Assembly: GCF_900109455.1 (NCBI RefSeq)
Contig: NZ_FOAG01000008.1
Coordinates: forward strand, 1-64,000
DNA: 64,000 bases
Source of the DNA: Roseovarius azorensis
Lineage (GTDB): Bacteria > Pseudomonadota > Alphaproteobacteria > Rhodobacterales > Rhodobacteraceae
Reading direction: 5' to 3'
The notes under the pieces are model-generated. The model was not told where the DNA came from. It was given only the letters and a program-made list of their open reading frames with translations, and did no database searches. Positions within the stretch are counted from its first letter, which is position 1, and the number at the start of each line of letters is the position of its first letter. Shown piece by piece: positions 10,555 through 18,477 of this stretch. Made by a program: the position numbers and the translations under genes.

Positions 10555-10565
10555 GCCATGACGAA

Positions 10566-10595
10566 TTGCGGGGCGCGGCATAGCGCGCCCCGCAA
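10566..10595 (+). terminator. Stem-loop after the porin gene
   Basis: TTGCGGGGCGCG (10566-10577) pairs perfectly with CGCGCCCCGCAA (10584-10595) around a six-base loop, 12 bases after the porin stop. There is no strong T-run on the plus strand, so it may also serve the convergent small lipoprotein gene that ends at 10619. Confidence 0.6.
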
Positions 10596-10618
10596 CCATT
10601 TCCACCCGAAGCGGACGA

Positions 10619-10834
10619 CTAGCAGCGGCCGGGATACGCCTGACAATAGACGACGTTGCCCGCCGCTCCGACGGCCGCTCCGGTGATGACACTACCACCC
10701 ACGGCCGCACCCGCGATGGCACCCGCGCCACCACCCAGAAGCGCCTGTTCGGGCACTGTGTCGCCACAGGCCACAAGAGCCGCAAGGCCCATAACTGCGA
10801 ATAGCGGGGTAACCCCGCGGCGGATGCTCTGCAT
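10619..10834 (-). CDS. Small glycine-zipper lipoprotein (71 aa)
   Basis: An AGGAGAG site lies six to eight bases before the ATG at 10834. The protein has a lipoprotein signal (LFAVMGLAALVAC, lipid Cys23), then a small-residue membrane-like stretch with GxxxG spacing (LLGGGAGAIAGAAVGGSVI) like glycine-zipper outer-membrane proteins, and ends CQAYPGRC. It should be a small envelope lipoprotein. Function is unknown. It ends 64 bases from the porin stop, in convergent orientation. Confidence 0.8.
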   Translation of the reverse strand: MQSIRRGVTPLFAVMGLAALVACGDTVPEQALLGGGAGAIAGAAVGGSVITGAAVGAAGNVVYCQAYPGRC

Positions 10835-11198
10835 GATCGGTTCTCTCCTGATTTCTGACTTGTATGAGTGAAGGCACTCAATGCCAAACGGCTGACAGGG
10901 TCAAAATGTTCCACACAGCCGTGCTTCGAATAGGCGAACCACCGCCGATTCTCCCGCCTGCCCGGGATTCTGCCAAAAACGGGCGGGCTGTCCAGAATGG
11001 CACAGCGCCGCCCGAGAGGGGAAGGGTAACGGATCAGACAACCTGTCCAGGCCCCTGGGGAACGGGCATCCATCACCTGAGCCATGCTGTCAGGGCGCGA
11101 GCCGCAGTCCAAGCAAAAAACGCGCCCCACGCTCGTCTCGGCAGACCGCCGCGCATTCACGCAACCTATAGGCAAATTCGTGCCGACCCGAATGCTTG
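10835..11198. other. 364-base region without a convincing gene
   Basis: This lies between two minus-strand genes, upstream of the glycine-zipper lipoprotein. Open frames here are GC-driven and have neither ribosome sites nor family-like sequence. It probably holds the promoter of the lipoprotein gene; a short TTGGCATTGAGTGCC inverted repeat lies about 40 bases before that gene's start. No RNA gene was recognised. Confidence 0.4.
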
Positions 11199-11555
11199 TC
11201 AATCGTTCTCTCCCCGGAAAACCTCGGGAAAGGATGCGCGCGCCACGCTCAGATCAAGCACCAGCAGAGCCTCATAGCTATCGGGATCGAACGGCTCTTG
11301 TGCCGGCTTGACTTCGCGGCCCAGAAGCCAGCTCAGCCGCCCCGCGTCCAGATTGCCGCGTTCAAACGGCGCCTCGCCGAAACATTCCCAGATTGCACGA
11401 ACAAAGGCCGCATCGGCCCGCCGGTCCGCCGGACGACGATCCCGATAGCGCTCACGTGCAATGAGCGGCGTAGCCCCCTTGGGATTGGCGCGGCGAATTG
11501 TGAACTGGAAATCCGTGCCGGGCAGACGCCCGGGAAAACCGCGATGCTTCAGCAT
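11199..11555 (-). CDS. Conserved hypothetical protein (118 aa)
   Basis: It starts MLKHRGFPGRLPGTDFQFTI and ends SVARASFPEVFRGEND. The middle (RRADAAFVRAIWECFGEAPFERGNLDAGRLSWLLGRE) looks like a small helical DNA- or RNA-binding module, but I do not recognise a family. The composition is highly charged, with no signal peptide or membrane segment, so it should be cytoplasmic. Codon use matches its neighbours. It lies in the minus-strand series between pccB and pccA, 87 bases after the small lipoprotein gene. Confidence 0.7.
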   Translation of the reverse strand: MLKHRGFPGRLPGTDFQFTIRRANPKGATPLIARERYRDRRPADRRADAAFVRAIWECFGEAPFERGNLDAGRLSWLLGREVKPAQEPFDPDSYEALLVLDLSVARASFPEVFRGEND

Positions 11556-11642
11556 GAGCGCCCCTCCGGATCAGAGGGCACCACCGCAGTATGAACCGGA
11601 ACGGGCGCAAGCGTCCGTTCCGGTCTTTGCTCAAAGAGCCGA

Positions 11643-11774
11643 TCAGTACTTGCTGGTGGTGGGCTCGGCCTGAACCGGCTCGACCACAACAAACTCTTCT
11701 TCGGCCGGCTGTGCGCAGGCTGCGACAAAGGCCACGAGGCCCATGGCGATGATGCTCTTGATGCTGTTCGACAT
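11643..11774 (-). CDS. Very small lipoprotein (43 aa)
   Basis: The start at 11774 is fixed by AGGAGAT seven bases upstream. The 43 residues are a lipoprotein signal (MSNSIKSIIAMGLVAFVAAC, lipid Cys20) followed by a short acidic tail (QPAEEEFVVVEPVQAEPTTSKY, given here by its key residues E/V/P). Such tiny lipoproteins are common in Rhodobacteraceae and poorly annotated. Function is unknown. The AT-rich 223 bases upstream (11775-11997) are a likely promoter region. Confidence 0.7.
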   Translation of the reverse strand: MSNSIKSIIAMGLVAFVAACAQPAEEEFVVVEPVQAEPTTSKY

Positions 11775-11997
11775 GTATATCTCCTGTCTCTCGTATCTTC
11801 GTAAACATAGAACGGTCGGAACTTTGTCCCGATCCGTCTTGTGGGCGAGGTAAAGGTCGCTTGGGTGCAACCATTACGGAGTTTATAGGAAATTTCCAGA
11901 GTTGAATACGCGATATGCGCAAAGCAACGCTTATGTGTCCGCAAAGCATCAGTCATCTTCGCGCTCACGCCCTGCATTGCAAGATTTTGTATCCACA

Positions 11998-12387
11998 TCA
12001 GAACAATTCCCAAACGCATGCCCCGCCCTGCAGGCTGAAGGATTCGAAAACCTGTGTTACATCAGGATCATAGATGCCGAATTCGGACGGCTTGTCCGCC
12101 AATGAAATCACGACCCGGGCCGGTTGCGGCCCGATGTTGGAAAGCCGCGGCAGCGCATAGCTCTCGCAGAGCCAACTCAGATCCGCCAGCACCGCTTCGC
12201 TGACGGCAAAGCCCTCCGCAACGAACCGGAACCGATAGACCAGTCCGTCACCGGGTCGGTCGGTGAGCACCTCCTGCAACCGCGCCTCAAGGCCCGAGGG
12301 CAGCGGCAGCGCCTCATCCTGCGCTGCCGCCCCCTGGGCGAGGTCGAGGCCAGCCAGCATGGCCACCATTTGCCCCACCCGTCTCAT
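11998..12387 (-). CDS. DUF6497-family secreted protein (129 aa)
   Basis: A signal peptide (MRRVGQMVAMLAGLDLAQGA, cleavage near AAAQ) precedes a small domain with LPSGLEARLQEVLTDRPGDG, LVYRFRFVAEG and, near the end, CVWELF. It keeps the paired cysteines (LSWLCESYALPRL and GGACVWELF), probably a disulphide in the periplasm. This fits DUF6497, found almost only in Rhodobacteraceae. The start overlaps the stop of the upstream 113-residue gene by four bases, so the two are coupled. Function is unknown. Confidence 0.8.
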   Translation of the reverse strand: MRRVGQMVAMLAGLDLAQGAAAQDEALPLPSGLEARLQEVLTDRPGDGLVYRFRFVAEGFAVSEAVLADLSWLCESYALPRLSNIGPQPARVVISLADKPSEFGIYDPDVTQVFESFSLQGGACVWELF

Positions 12388-12725
12388 CGTGCACAGCCCA
12401 TCCAGCGCGCGCGATTGGCCTTGTCCTCCAGAACTTCGGCAATGCGCGCCTCCGTCTGCACCCGGTCAAAGCGGCCCTGGACCTCGCCTCCTGCCCGGAC
12501 GCACAAACCGCCTGCGCCGCGAACCACCCTGACAGCCGGAGCAAATCCGCGCAGTCCGCGCAGCGCCCGCCACAGATCCTGCCGCACCCGATGCGCCACC
12601 CACCGCCGCCCGGCGGCACCGGGCAGCACTGTCTCCACCGCCAGATCGAACCGCGCAGGCAGCCGACGCGCCAAGGTCAGCGCGCCGTCCTCTTCCTCGA
12701 TTATGTGCCAGCGATTGCGGCTCAT
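12384..12725 (-). CDS. Conserved hypothetical protein (113 aa) downstream of pccB
   Basis: From ATG 12725 the protein reads MSRNRWHIIEEEDGALTLAR. It has two arginine-rich segments (RWVAHRVRQDLWRALRGLRG; VLEDKANRARWMGC) and a beta-like middle part (VRVVRGAGGLCVRAGGEVQG). No signal peptide or known domain is seen. It sits between pccB and the DUF6497 gene, with a hairpin element separating it from pccB, and shares an ATGA overlap with the DUF6497 gene. This conserved neighbourhood suggests accessory membership of the pcc transcript; the role is unknown. Confidence 0.75.
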   Translation of the reverse strand: MSRNRWHIIEEEDGALTLARRLPARFDLAVETVLPGAAGRRWVAHRVRQDLWRALRGLRGFAPAVRVVRGAGGLCVRAGGEVQGRFDRVQTEARIAEVLEDKANRARWMGCAR

Positions 12726-12746
12726 CCTGCCTCTATGCGCTTCATC

Positions 12747-12786
12747 TTGCCGAAAACACTCCGGGGGTGGTGGCAGCGCCCCCATC
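12747..12786 (-). repeat. Recurrent intergenic hairpin element, copy B (after pccB)
   Basis: On the minus strand GGGGG pairs with CCCCC across an 11-base loop, followed by GGAGTGTTTTCGGCAAGATG. Compared with copy A (3328-3370), the core TTGCCGxAAAxxCTCCGGxGGTGGxGGCAG is conserved. Both copies lie right behind a propionyl-CoA pathway gene and in front of a small downstream gene. It may be a weak terminator or an RNA 3'-end stabiliser. Confidence 0.55.
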
Positions 12787-12797
12787 CTCCCATCGCT

Positions 12798-14330
12798 TCA
12801 CAGCGGGATATTATCGTGCTTTTTCCATGGGTTACTAAGTCTCTTGTTGCGCAGGCTCGCAAACGCCCGGCTCACCCTGAGCCGCGTACTCCTAGGCTGG
12901 ATCACCTCGTCGATAAAGCCCCGCTCGGCGGCGACAAAGGGATTGGCGAACCGGCCCTCGTAATTCCGGGTATGCGCCGCGATCTTCTCCGCATCGCCCA
13001 GATCGGCGCGATAGATGATTTCGGTCGCACCCTTGGCGCCCATCACCGCGATTTCGGCGGTGGGCCAGGCATAGTTGAAATCGCCGCGCAGATGCTTGGA
13101 CGCCATCACGTCATAGGCCCCGCCATAGGCCTTGCGGGTGATCACCGTCACCTTGGGCACCGTCGCCTCACCATAGGCGAACAGCAGTTTCGCGCCATGC
13201 TTGATCACCCCGCCATATTCCTGCCCTGTGCCGGGCAGGAACCCCGGCACATCGACGAATGTCAGGATCGGGATCTCGAAGGCGTCGCAGAACCGCACGA
13301 ATCGCGCCGCCTTGCGGCTCGAATCGATATCCAGACACCCTGCCAGCACCATCGGCTGATTGGCCACAACCCCCACGGTCTGCCCCTCCAGTCGGATGAA
13401 CCCGGTGATGATATTCTTGGCGAATTCCGCCTGAATCTCGTAGAAATCCGCTTCGTCCGCGACCTTGAGGATCAGTTCCTTCATGTCATAGGGCGTGTTT
13501 GCATTGTCTGGGATCAGCGTATCAAGGCTCTCCTCCACCCTCCCCGGCTGATCGAAGAACGGACGCACGGGCGGTTTCTCGCGGTTGTTGAGTGGCAGGA
13601 AATCCACAAGCCGCCGCACCTCGGCCAGCGCTTCGACATCGTTCTCGAACGCGCCATCGGCCACGCTCGACTTGCGCGTGTGGGTGCTCGCCCCACCCAA
13701 TTCCTCTGCCGTCACCACCTCGTTGGTTACAGTTTTCACCACATCCGGGCCGGTCACGAACATGTAGGACGTGTCGCGCACCATGAAGATGAAATCGGTC
13801 ATCGCCGGGCTATAGACCGCACCACCCGCACAGGGGCCCATGATCAACGATATCTGCGGGATGACCCCGCTTGCCATGATGTTGCGCTGGAACACCTCGG
13901 CATAGCCCGCCAGGCTGGCCACCCCCTCCTGAATCCGTGCGCCACCCGAATCGTTGATCCCGATCACCGGCGCGCCGTTCTGCATCGCCATGTCCATGAT
14001 CTTGCAGATCTTCTCGGCATTGGTCTCGCTCAGACTGCCGCCAAACACGGTGAAATCCTGCGAAAACACATAGACCATCCGGCCATTGATCGTGCCCCAG
14101 CCGGTGACCACCCCGTCGCCATGCGGGCGATCCTTTTCCATGCCGAAATCGGTGCAGCGATGCGCCTTGAACATGTCGAACTCTTCAAAGCTGCCCTCAT
14201 CGAGCAACAGCTCGATCCGTTCGCGCGCAGTCAGCTTGCCGCGGGCGTGCTGCGCCTCGATCCGGTGCTCGCCGCCCCCCTTGCGCGCCTCGGCGCGACG
14301 GGTTTCCAGTTCCTCAAGGATATCTTTCAT
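12798..14330 (-). CDS. pccB: Propionyl-CoA carboxylase, carboxyltransferase beta subunit
   Basis: It transfers CO2 from carboxybiotin to propionyl-CoA. The protein is 510 residues, usual for PccB. The ATG at 14330 follows AGGGGGG. The N-half ([41 protein letters not shown]) is the acyl-CoA-binding crotonase-like domain with the oxyanion-hole glycines. The C-half ([39 protein letters not shown]) is the biotin-binding half. The final [15 protein letters not shown] segment and short basic C-terminus are standard. The upstream region holds two TTTGCAAA-like boxes consistent with control by a short-chain acyl-CoA regulator; no such regulator gene is in the window. Confidence 0.97.
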   Translation of the reverse strand: MKDILEELETRRAEARKGGGEHRIEAQHARGKLTARERIELLLDEGSFEEFDMFKAHRCTDFGMEKDRPHGDGVVTGWGTINGRMVYVFSQDFTVFGGSLSETNAEKICKIMDMAMQNGAPVIGINDSGGARIQEGVASLAGYAEVFQRNIMASGVIPQISLIMGPCAGGAVYSPAMTDFIFMVRDTSYMFVTGPDVVKTVTNEVVTAEELGGASTHTRKSSVADGAFENDVEALAEVRRLVDFLPLNNREKPPVRPFFDQPGRVEESLDTLIPDNANTPYDMKELILKVADEADFYEIQAEFAKNIITGFIRLEGQTVGVVANQPMVLAGCLDIDSSRKAARFVRFCDAFEIPILTFVDVPGFLPGTGQEYGGVIKHGAKLLFAYGEATVPKVTVITRKAYGGAYDVMASKHLRGDFNYAWPTAEIAVMGAKGATEIIYRADLGDAEKIAAHTRNYEGRFANPFVAAERGFIDEVIQPRSTRLRVSRAFASLRNKRLSNPWKKHDNIPL

Positions 14331-14395
14331 GGTGCCCCCCTTGCATCATCGTGCGCAGCATAGGCATTTCCACGGCCATGACAAAGCGGAATTCG

Positions 14396-14448
14396 GCAAA
14401 TTTGCAAATTTTTGAAAAAATAAACTGGTAACCTGTAAACTTGCGAAT
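14396..14448. promoter_or_regulatory. Duplicated TTTGCAAA-like operator in the pccB / MFS divergent promoter
   Basis: GCAAATTTGCAAAT (14396-14409) and GTAAACTTGCGAAT (14435-14448) are two copies of one 14-base motif (11 of 14 identical), 39 bases apart in an AT-rich patch between pccB (start 14330) and the exporter gene (14499). The core TTTGCAAA matches the half-site I know for RamB/PccR (ScfR) family regulators, which respond to short-chain acyl-CoA and control pcc genes in related Rhodobacteraceae. The spacing here differs from the published direct-repeat form, so the assignment is tentative. Confidence 0.5.
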
Positions 14449-14498
14449 TTTTCGACCGCTGCATGGACTTCCCCGCGCCGCCTGCCTAGCCATTGGCC

Positions 14499-15716
14499 AT
14501 GAGCCCGGAAAGACCGGTCCGGTTTCTGGACCAGAGCACACCACCGCATATCGCAACGCTGATCCTGCTCGCAGGGCTGTCTGCGCTGGCAATGAATATC
14601 TTTCTGCCCAGCCTGCCGGGCATGACCGCGCATTTCGACACCGAATACCGCCTGATCCAGCTTTCGGTCGCGCTCTATCTCGGTGTCAACGCCGGGTTGC
14701 AACTGCTGATGGGGCCGATCTCCGACCGCTGGGGCCGCCGTCCGGTGATCCTCTGGGGGCTGGGGCTGTTTCTTGCGGCGACGCTGGGCTGTATCTTTGC
14801 GCCCAATGTCACCGTTTTCCTCACCTTCCGTATGATACAGGCCAGCGTCGTGGTGGCGATGGTCCTCAGCCGCGCCATCGTGCGCGACATGGTTCCGCAG
14901 GACCGCGCCGCCTCGATGATCGGTTATGTCACGATGGGTATGGCGGTGGTGCCGATGGTCGGCCCCGCGGTTGGCGGGATCCTAGACGAAATATTTGGCT
15001 GGCAGGCCAATTTCTGGGCACTCTTCGTTCTGGGTGCGGCGCTGTTCTGGCTCTGCTGGCGCGATCTGGGCGAAACCGCACCTCTCACCGGCCGGACCCT
15101 GGCCCAGCAATTCCGCGACTATCCCGCCCTGCTGACCTCGCGCCGGTTCTGGGGCTATGCGCTGGCCGCGGGCCTGTCGTCAGGATCGTTCTTTGCCTAT
15201 CTCGGCGGCGCGCCCTTCGTGGGCGACCGCGTCTTTGGCCTGCCTCCGGCAACGCTGGGCCTGCTCTTTGGCGCGCCCGCCATCGGCTATTTCCTGGGAA
15301 ATTTCCTCTCGGGACGATTTTCGACACGAATCGGCGTCAACCGCATGGTGCTTTGGGGGGCAACTGCGAACGCAAGCGGCATTGCGCTCAACCTCACGCT
15401 CTTCTATCTCGGACTCGGGACACCATTCAGCTTTTTCGGGCTGATGACCTTCATGGGCCTGGGCAACGGCATGGTGATCCCCAATGCCACTGCCGGCGCG
15501 CTCTCGATCCGACCGGATCTCGCAGGCACGGCGAGCGGCCTCTCGGGGGCGCTGATGATCGGGCTGGGCGCTGCGCTCTCGGCACTTGCGGGGTTGCTGC
15601 TCACACCGGGCAGCGGGGCATTTGCCCTTCTGTGGATCATGCTGTGCAGCGGTCTGGCCGCCATCGTGACCATCCTTCTGGTGATCCGCCGCGAGCGCCG
15701 CCTCGGCCTCGGCTGA
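14499..15716 (+). CDS. Bcr/CflA-type multidrug efflux MFS transporter
   Basis: The 405-residue protein has twelve predicted membrane helices (LILLAGLSALAMNIFLPSLPGM for TM1 onward). The MFS loop 2-3 motif reads GPISDRWGRRPVILWGLGLF. The motif RAIVRDMVPQDRAASMIGYV and the antiporter motif GMAVVPMVGPAVGG in TM5 mark the DHA1 Bcr/CflA branch. It should export a drug or small metabolite by proton antiport at the inner membrane; the substrate is unknown. I chose ATG 14499; a TTG two codons earlier is possible. It is divergent from pccB and shares its operator region. Confidence 0.9.
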   Translation: MSPERPVRFLDQSTPPHIATLILLAGLSALAMNIFLPSLPGMTAHFDTEYRLIQLSVALYLGVNAGLQLLMGPISDRWGRRPVILWGLGLFLAATLGCIFAPNVTVFLTFRMIQASVVVAMVLSRAIVRDMVPQDRAASMIGYVTMGMAVVPMVGPAVGGILDEIFGWQANFWALFVLGAALFWLCWRDLGETAPLTGRTLAQQFRDYPALLTSRRFWGYALAAGLSSGSFFAYLGGAPFVGDRVFGLPPATLGLLFGAPAIGYFLGNFLSGRFSTRIGVNRMVLWGATANASGIALNLTLFYLGLGTPFSFFGLMTFMGLGNGMVIPNATAGALSIRPDLAGTASGLSGALMIGLGAALSALAGLLLTPGSGAFALLWIMLCSGLAAIVTILLVIRRERRLGLG

Positions 15717-15814
15717 CAGCGCTCTCACAGAGCCTCACGTTTTTCTCAGCGCCTATGGCCTTCTGCACCCTGACGTCCCACCTCAGGATGAGACACGCCG
15801 AAGGAGACAAAACC

Positions 15815-15907
15815 ATGCCCAGACGCAACACCCGGACCCGTCATCCCCACCCGCCCTGGCATCGCCGCCCGTTGCCCTATCGGTTCACCGACTGGGCCGC
15901 GATCTGA
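15815..15907 (+). CDS. Possible very small basic protein (30 aa)
   Basis: AAGGAG lies eight bases before an ATG at 15815 that opens 30 codons rich in Arg, His and Pro, starting MPRRNTRTRHPHPPWHRRPL and ending FTDWAAI. The good ribosome site and the isolated position in a 316-base gap support it. Its length and composition cannot exclude chance. No family is recognised; the rest of the gap (15717-16032) shows nothing clear apart from promoter-like AT-rich sequence before 16033. Confidence 0.3.
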   Translation: MPRRNTRTRHPHPPWHRRPLPYRFTDWAAI

Positions 15908-16032
15908 AAGCCCGGTCGCGACCGCATCGCCACAGTGGTGCCGAGAACGCCATGCTCACCGTGTTTTGATTTTTGCAACCATCGGCCGCACATCTATAAA
16001 TGATTCCATAGTCATAGTGCAGGAGGTTTCAG

Positions 16033-16599
16033 ATGATTCATCGCCGCAGATTCATTGCCACCGGAGTTGCCGCAACCGCCACAGCCGCTGTATTCCCCGG
16101 CCTTGCCAGCGCTTTCGAGCTTGAGCCGAAATTCGCTCCGCAAGAGGTGGCATTCGACCCCCGGTATCAGCCCGGACAGCTCATCGTTCTGCCGCGCGCG
16201 CATTTCCTTTATCACGTTACCGAACCGGGCCGCGCCCGACGCTATGGTGTGGGTGTCGGCAAGGCGGGACTGGATTTCACCGGCACCGCCACCATCGCCG
16301 TGAAAAAGAAATGGCCCACATGGCGACCCACCGATGAGATGATCGAACGCGATCCCCGCGCCTATGGCCGGTTCAAGGACAACGACTATGTCCAGCCCGG
16401 CGGCCCCGGCAATCCGCTCGGGTCGCGCGCACTCTACCTGTTCCAGAACGGGCGCGACACCTATTACCGGATCCACGGCACCATCGAGCCGGAATCCATC
16501 GGGCGTTCAGTATCGAACGGCTGCATCCGAATGCTCAACGAGCATGTGCAGGATCTCTACGAACGAGTGCCGATCGGCACCGTCGTAACCGTTCTCTGA
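16033..16599 (+). CDS. L,D-transpeptidase (ErfK/YbiS family), exported
   Basis: The ATG follows AGGAGG. The N-terminus [20 protein letters not shown] is a twin-arginine-like signal ending near LASA. Residues about 45-188 are the YkuD catalytic domain with His148 in YYRIHGT and Cys164 in [15 protein letters not shown], the H-x-x-x-SxGC[I/V]R signature. It should form 3-3 peptidoglycan crosslinks or attach proteins to peptidoglycan in the periplasm. At 188 residues it is the short, LysM-free form common in Rhodobacteraceae. A 29-base perfect palindrome follows 45 bases after the stop. Confidence 0.93.
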   Translation: MIHRRRFIATGVAATATAAVFPGLASAFELEPKFAPQEVAFDPRYQPGQLIVLPRAHFLYHVTEPGRARRYGVGVGKAGLDFTGTATIAVKKKWPTWRPTDEMIERDPRAYGRFKDNDYVQPGGPGNPLGSRALYLFQNGRDTYYRIHGTIEPESIGRSVSNGCIRMLNEHVQDLYERVPIGTVVTVL

Positions 16600-16644
16600 T
16601 CACGGCTCTCAGGCTGGCGCCCCCCATAGAGTGCCTGCTGCGAT

Positions 16645-16673
16645 CTGTACGGTTCACGCCCTGAACCGTACAG
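16645..16673. repeat. Perfect 12-bp palindrome with GTACGGTT/AACCGTAC core
   Basis: CTGTACGGTTCA (16645-16656), a five-base loop, and TGAACCGTACAG (16662-16673) pair perfectly. No T-run follows. The same GTACGGTT...AACCGTAC core recurs behind leuA (43617-43645). It may work as a two-way terminator for the transpeptidase gene or be a dispersed palindromic repeat. Confidence 0.55.
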
Positions 16674-16867
16674 GATGCTCAGCGGGCGCTGGCCCGCCTC
16701 CCCGTCTTCTTCGTCCTTGCTTTTCCGACGGTCAGGCGTCATATTGCGCTTTGCGACGTTACCACTATCGACCATCTGCTGCTCTAAGGCTCAGTCACTC
16801 GATCTTGCACGACTTAGCCGGGCTGCCGCACTCATGCGGGCAGCAAAAACACAAGGAGATCAGTACG

Positions 16868-17074
16868 ATGGCTACTGGCACCGTAAAATGGTTCAACGCA
16901 ACCAAGGGTTTTGGCTTCATTGCTCCCGATGGCGGCGGCAAGGATGTTTTTGTTCACATTTCCGCTGTTGAGCGCGCCGGCCTGACCGGCCTCGCCGACG
17001 ACCAGAAAGTGACCTTCGACATCGAAGCCGGCCGTGACGGTCGTGAATCGGCGGCCAACCTCTCGCTTGCATAA
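16868..17074 (+). CDS. Cold-shock protein, CspA family (68 aa)
   Basis: A single cold-shock domain: [20 protein letters not shown] holds the RNP1-like KGFGFI, followed by DVFVHISAV (RNP2). It binds single-stranded nucleic acid and acts as an RNA chaperone. AAGGAG lies eight to ten bases upstream. The untranslated stretch before it (16674-16867) contains nothing coding and is long enough to be a structured 5' leader like those of other csp genes, which control stability and translation at low temperature. It ends at a strong terminator. Confidence 0.95.
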   Translation: MATGTVKWFNATKGFGFIAPDGGGKDVFVHISAVERAGLTGLADDQKVTFDIEAGRDGRESAANLSLA

Positions 17075-17098
17075 GCGTTTGATAGTGTTGACGGAATT

Positions 17099-17121
17099 GG
17101 GCCCCTCGCAGGGCCCTTTTT
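17099..17121 (+). terminator. Rho-independent terminator after the cold-shock gene
   Basis: GGGCCC (17099-17104), a six-base loop, GGGCCC (17111-17116) and TTTTTC form a compact intrinsic terminator 24 bases past the csp stop. Its T-run touches the stop codon of the convergent esterase gene. Confidence 0.85.
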
Positions 17122-17801
17122 CATTTTGCGCGCTCGATCAGCGCAATCACATAAGGCCCCAGACTTGCAACGATCCGTGCCACGCCCTCGGCATTGGGGT
17201 GGATCGCATCGCTTTGGAAATAGCGCTGCAACTCGGCAGGCTCGCCATCGCCCAGCCCGGCAAAGAAACTCTCTGCATGGAGGGTTCCATACGTCTCTGA
17301 CAATTCTGGATAAATCGCGTCAAACGCGGATTTGTACTCGGCACCGTAGTTTCCCGGTGCCTCCAAGCCAACAAGCAGCACCGCAACGCCACGGGTCTCG
17401 GCCACCTGAAGGATTTTCTCGATATTTCCACGACTTACCTGTGGATCAATGCCCCGCAAGAGGTCATTCCCCCCCAAGGTCACGATCATGGCATCCACAT
17501 CGGGCGTCAGGCTCCACTCGACCCGTGCCGCGCCGCCCGCAGTCGTGTCCCCGGACACGCCGCCATTCACAAGCCGGGCATTGATACCTTGATTCTCAAG
17601 CCATTCCTGCATCTGTGGCACGAATCCCTGCGCCTCGGGCAGGCCATAGCCTTGCGTCAAACTGTCGCCCAAAGCCAGAATCGTGACTGGTGCATCGGCC
17701 CAGGCAGGGCTGACAAACCAAAGAAAGCCCGCTAGCACCTTGCCCAAGGGCATACCGGCCCCATATGTCAGAAAATCCTTATGTATCAGGCGCAAACGCA
17801 T
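17121..17801 (-). CDS. tesA: SGNH-hydrolase arylesterase / lysophospholipase (TesA-like), exported
   Basis: The GDSL block is ILALGDSLTQGYGLPE with the nucleophile Ser47. Block II glycine (VNGGVSGDTTAGG), block III Asn (VTLGGNDLLRG) and the terminal Asp198/His201 pair in SDAIHPNAEG are all present. A signal-peptide-like segment (LGKVLAGFLWFVSPAWA) precedes the domain, so the enzyme is periplasmic and should hydrolyse acyl or aryl esters. I keep the ATG at 17801 because AGGAG lies six bases upstream; an internal ATG at 17753 would give a more standard signal. The start codon overlaps that of the divergent ABC gene (the shared bases are CATG). Confidence 0.92.
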   Translation of the reverse strand: MRLRLIHKDFLTYGAGMPLGKVLAGFLWFVSPAWADAPVTILALGDSLTQGYGLPEAQGFVPQMQEWLENQGINARLVNGGVSGDTTAGGAARVEWSLTPDVDAMIVTLGGNDLLRGIDPQVSRGNIEKILQVAETRGVAVLLVGLEAPGNYGAEYKSAFDAIYPELSETYGTLHAESFFAGLGDGEPAELQRYFQSDAIHPNAEGVARIVASLGPYVIALIERAK

Positions 17802-18477
17802 GAATTCTCCTATCCTGTCCCTCTCTGACGCCTCATTGTCGCTTCAGGGAAATGCCGGTCTTGTGCAGATACTCCACGGGATTACACTCGATGTCCACCG
17901 GGGCGAGACCCTCGGATTGGTGGGCCCTTCGGGATCCGGAAAATCCTCCCTGTTGATGCTGATGGGTGGGCTGGAACAGGTGACCTCGGGACAGGTGACG
18001 GCATTGGGACAGGATCTGTCCACGTTGAACGAGGATCAATTGGCCCGCCTGCGCCGCGATAATTTTGGTGTGGTTTTTCAATCCTTTCACCTCATTCCCA
18101 CGATGACGGCGCTGGAAAACGTCGCCACGCCGCTGGAACTGGCGGGGACGACTGATGCCCGTGACCGCGCCAGCCGCGAACTGGCAGCGGTCGGTCTGGC
18201 CACCCGTGCCGGGCACTATCCCTCGCAACTCTCGGGCGGCGAACAACAGCGCGTGGCACTGGCCCGCGCCGCCGCCCCCCGACCCGCGATCATCCTTGCG
18301 GATGAGCCGACCGGCAATCTGGACAGCAGCACGGGAGCGGCCATCATCGACCTGCTTTTCGACCTGCGCGACCGCCACGGCGCCACGCTGGTACTTGTCA
18401 CCCACGACCCCGAACTTGCTCGTCGCTGCGACCGGGTGGTCAGCCTGCGCGATGGCCGCATCGAGGCTGCCGCATGA
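17800..18477 (+). CDS. ABC transporter ATP-binding protein (LolD/YbbA type)
   Basis: The 225-residue ATPase has Walker A GPSGSGKSSLL, Q-loop region FGVVFQSFHLIPTMTALENV, signature LSGGEQQRVALARAAA, Walker B IILADEPTGNLD and the H-loop VTHDPELARRC. The 'FQSFHLIP' and 'EPTGNLDS' phrases are typical of the LolD/MacB/YbbA group that pairs with FtsX-type permeases. It overlaps the permease gene by four bases. Its neighbour order (TesA divergent, then YbbA, then YbbP) is the same as in many proteobacteria. There is no clear ribosome site before the start, so translation may be leaderless or weak. Confidence 0.93.
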   Translation: MNSPILSLSDASLSLQGNAGLVQILHGITLDVHRGETLGLVGPSGSGKSSLLMLMGGLEQVTSGQVTALGQDLSTLNEDQLARLRRDNFGVVFQSFHLIPTMTALENVATPLELAGTTDARDRASRELAAVGLATRAGHYPSQLSGGEQQRVALARAAAPRPAIILADEPTGNLDSSTGAAIIDLLFDLRDRHGATLVLVTHDPELARRCDRVVSLRDGRIEAAA

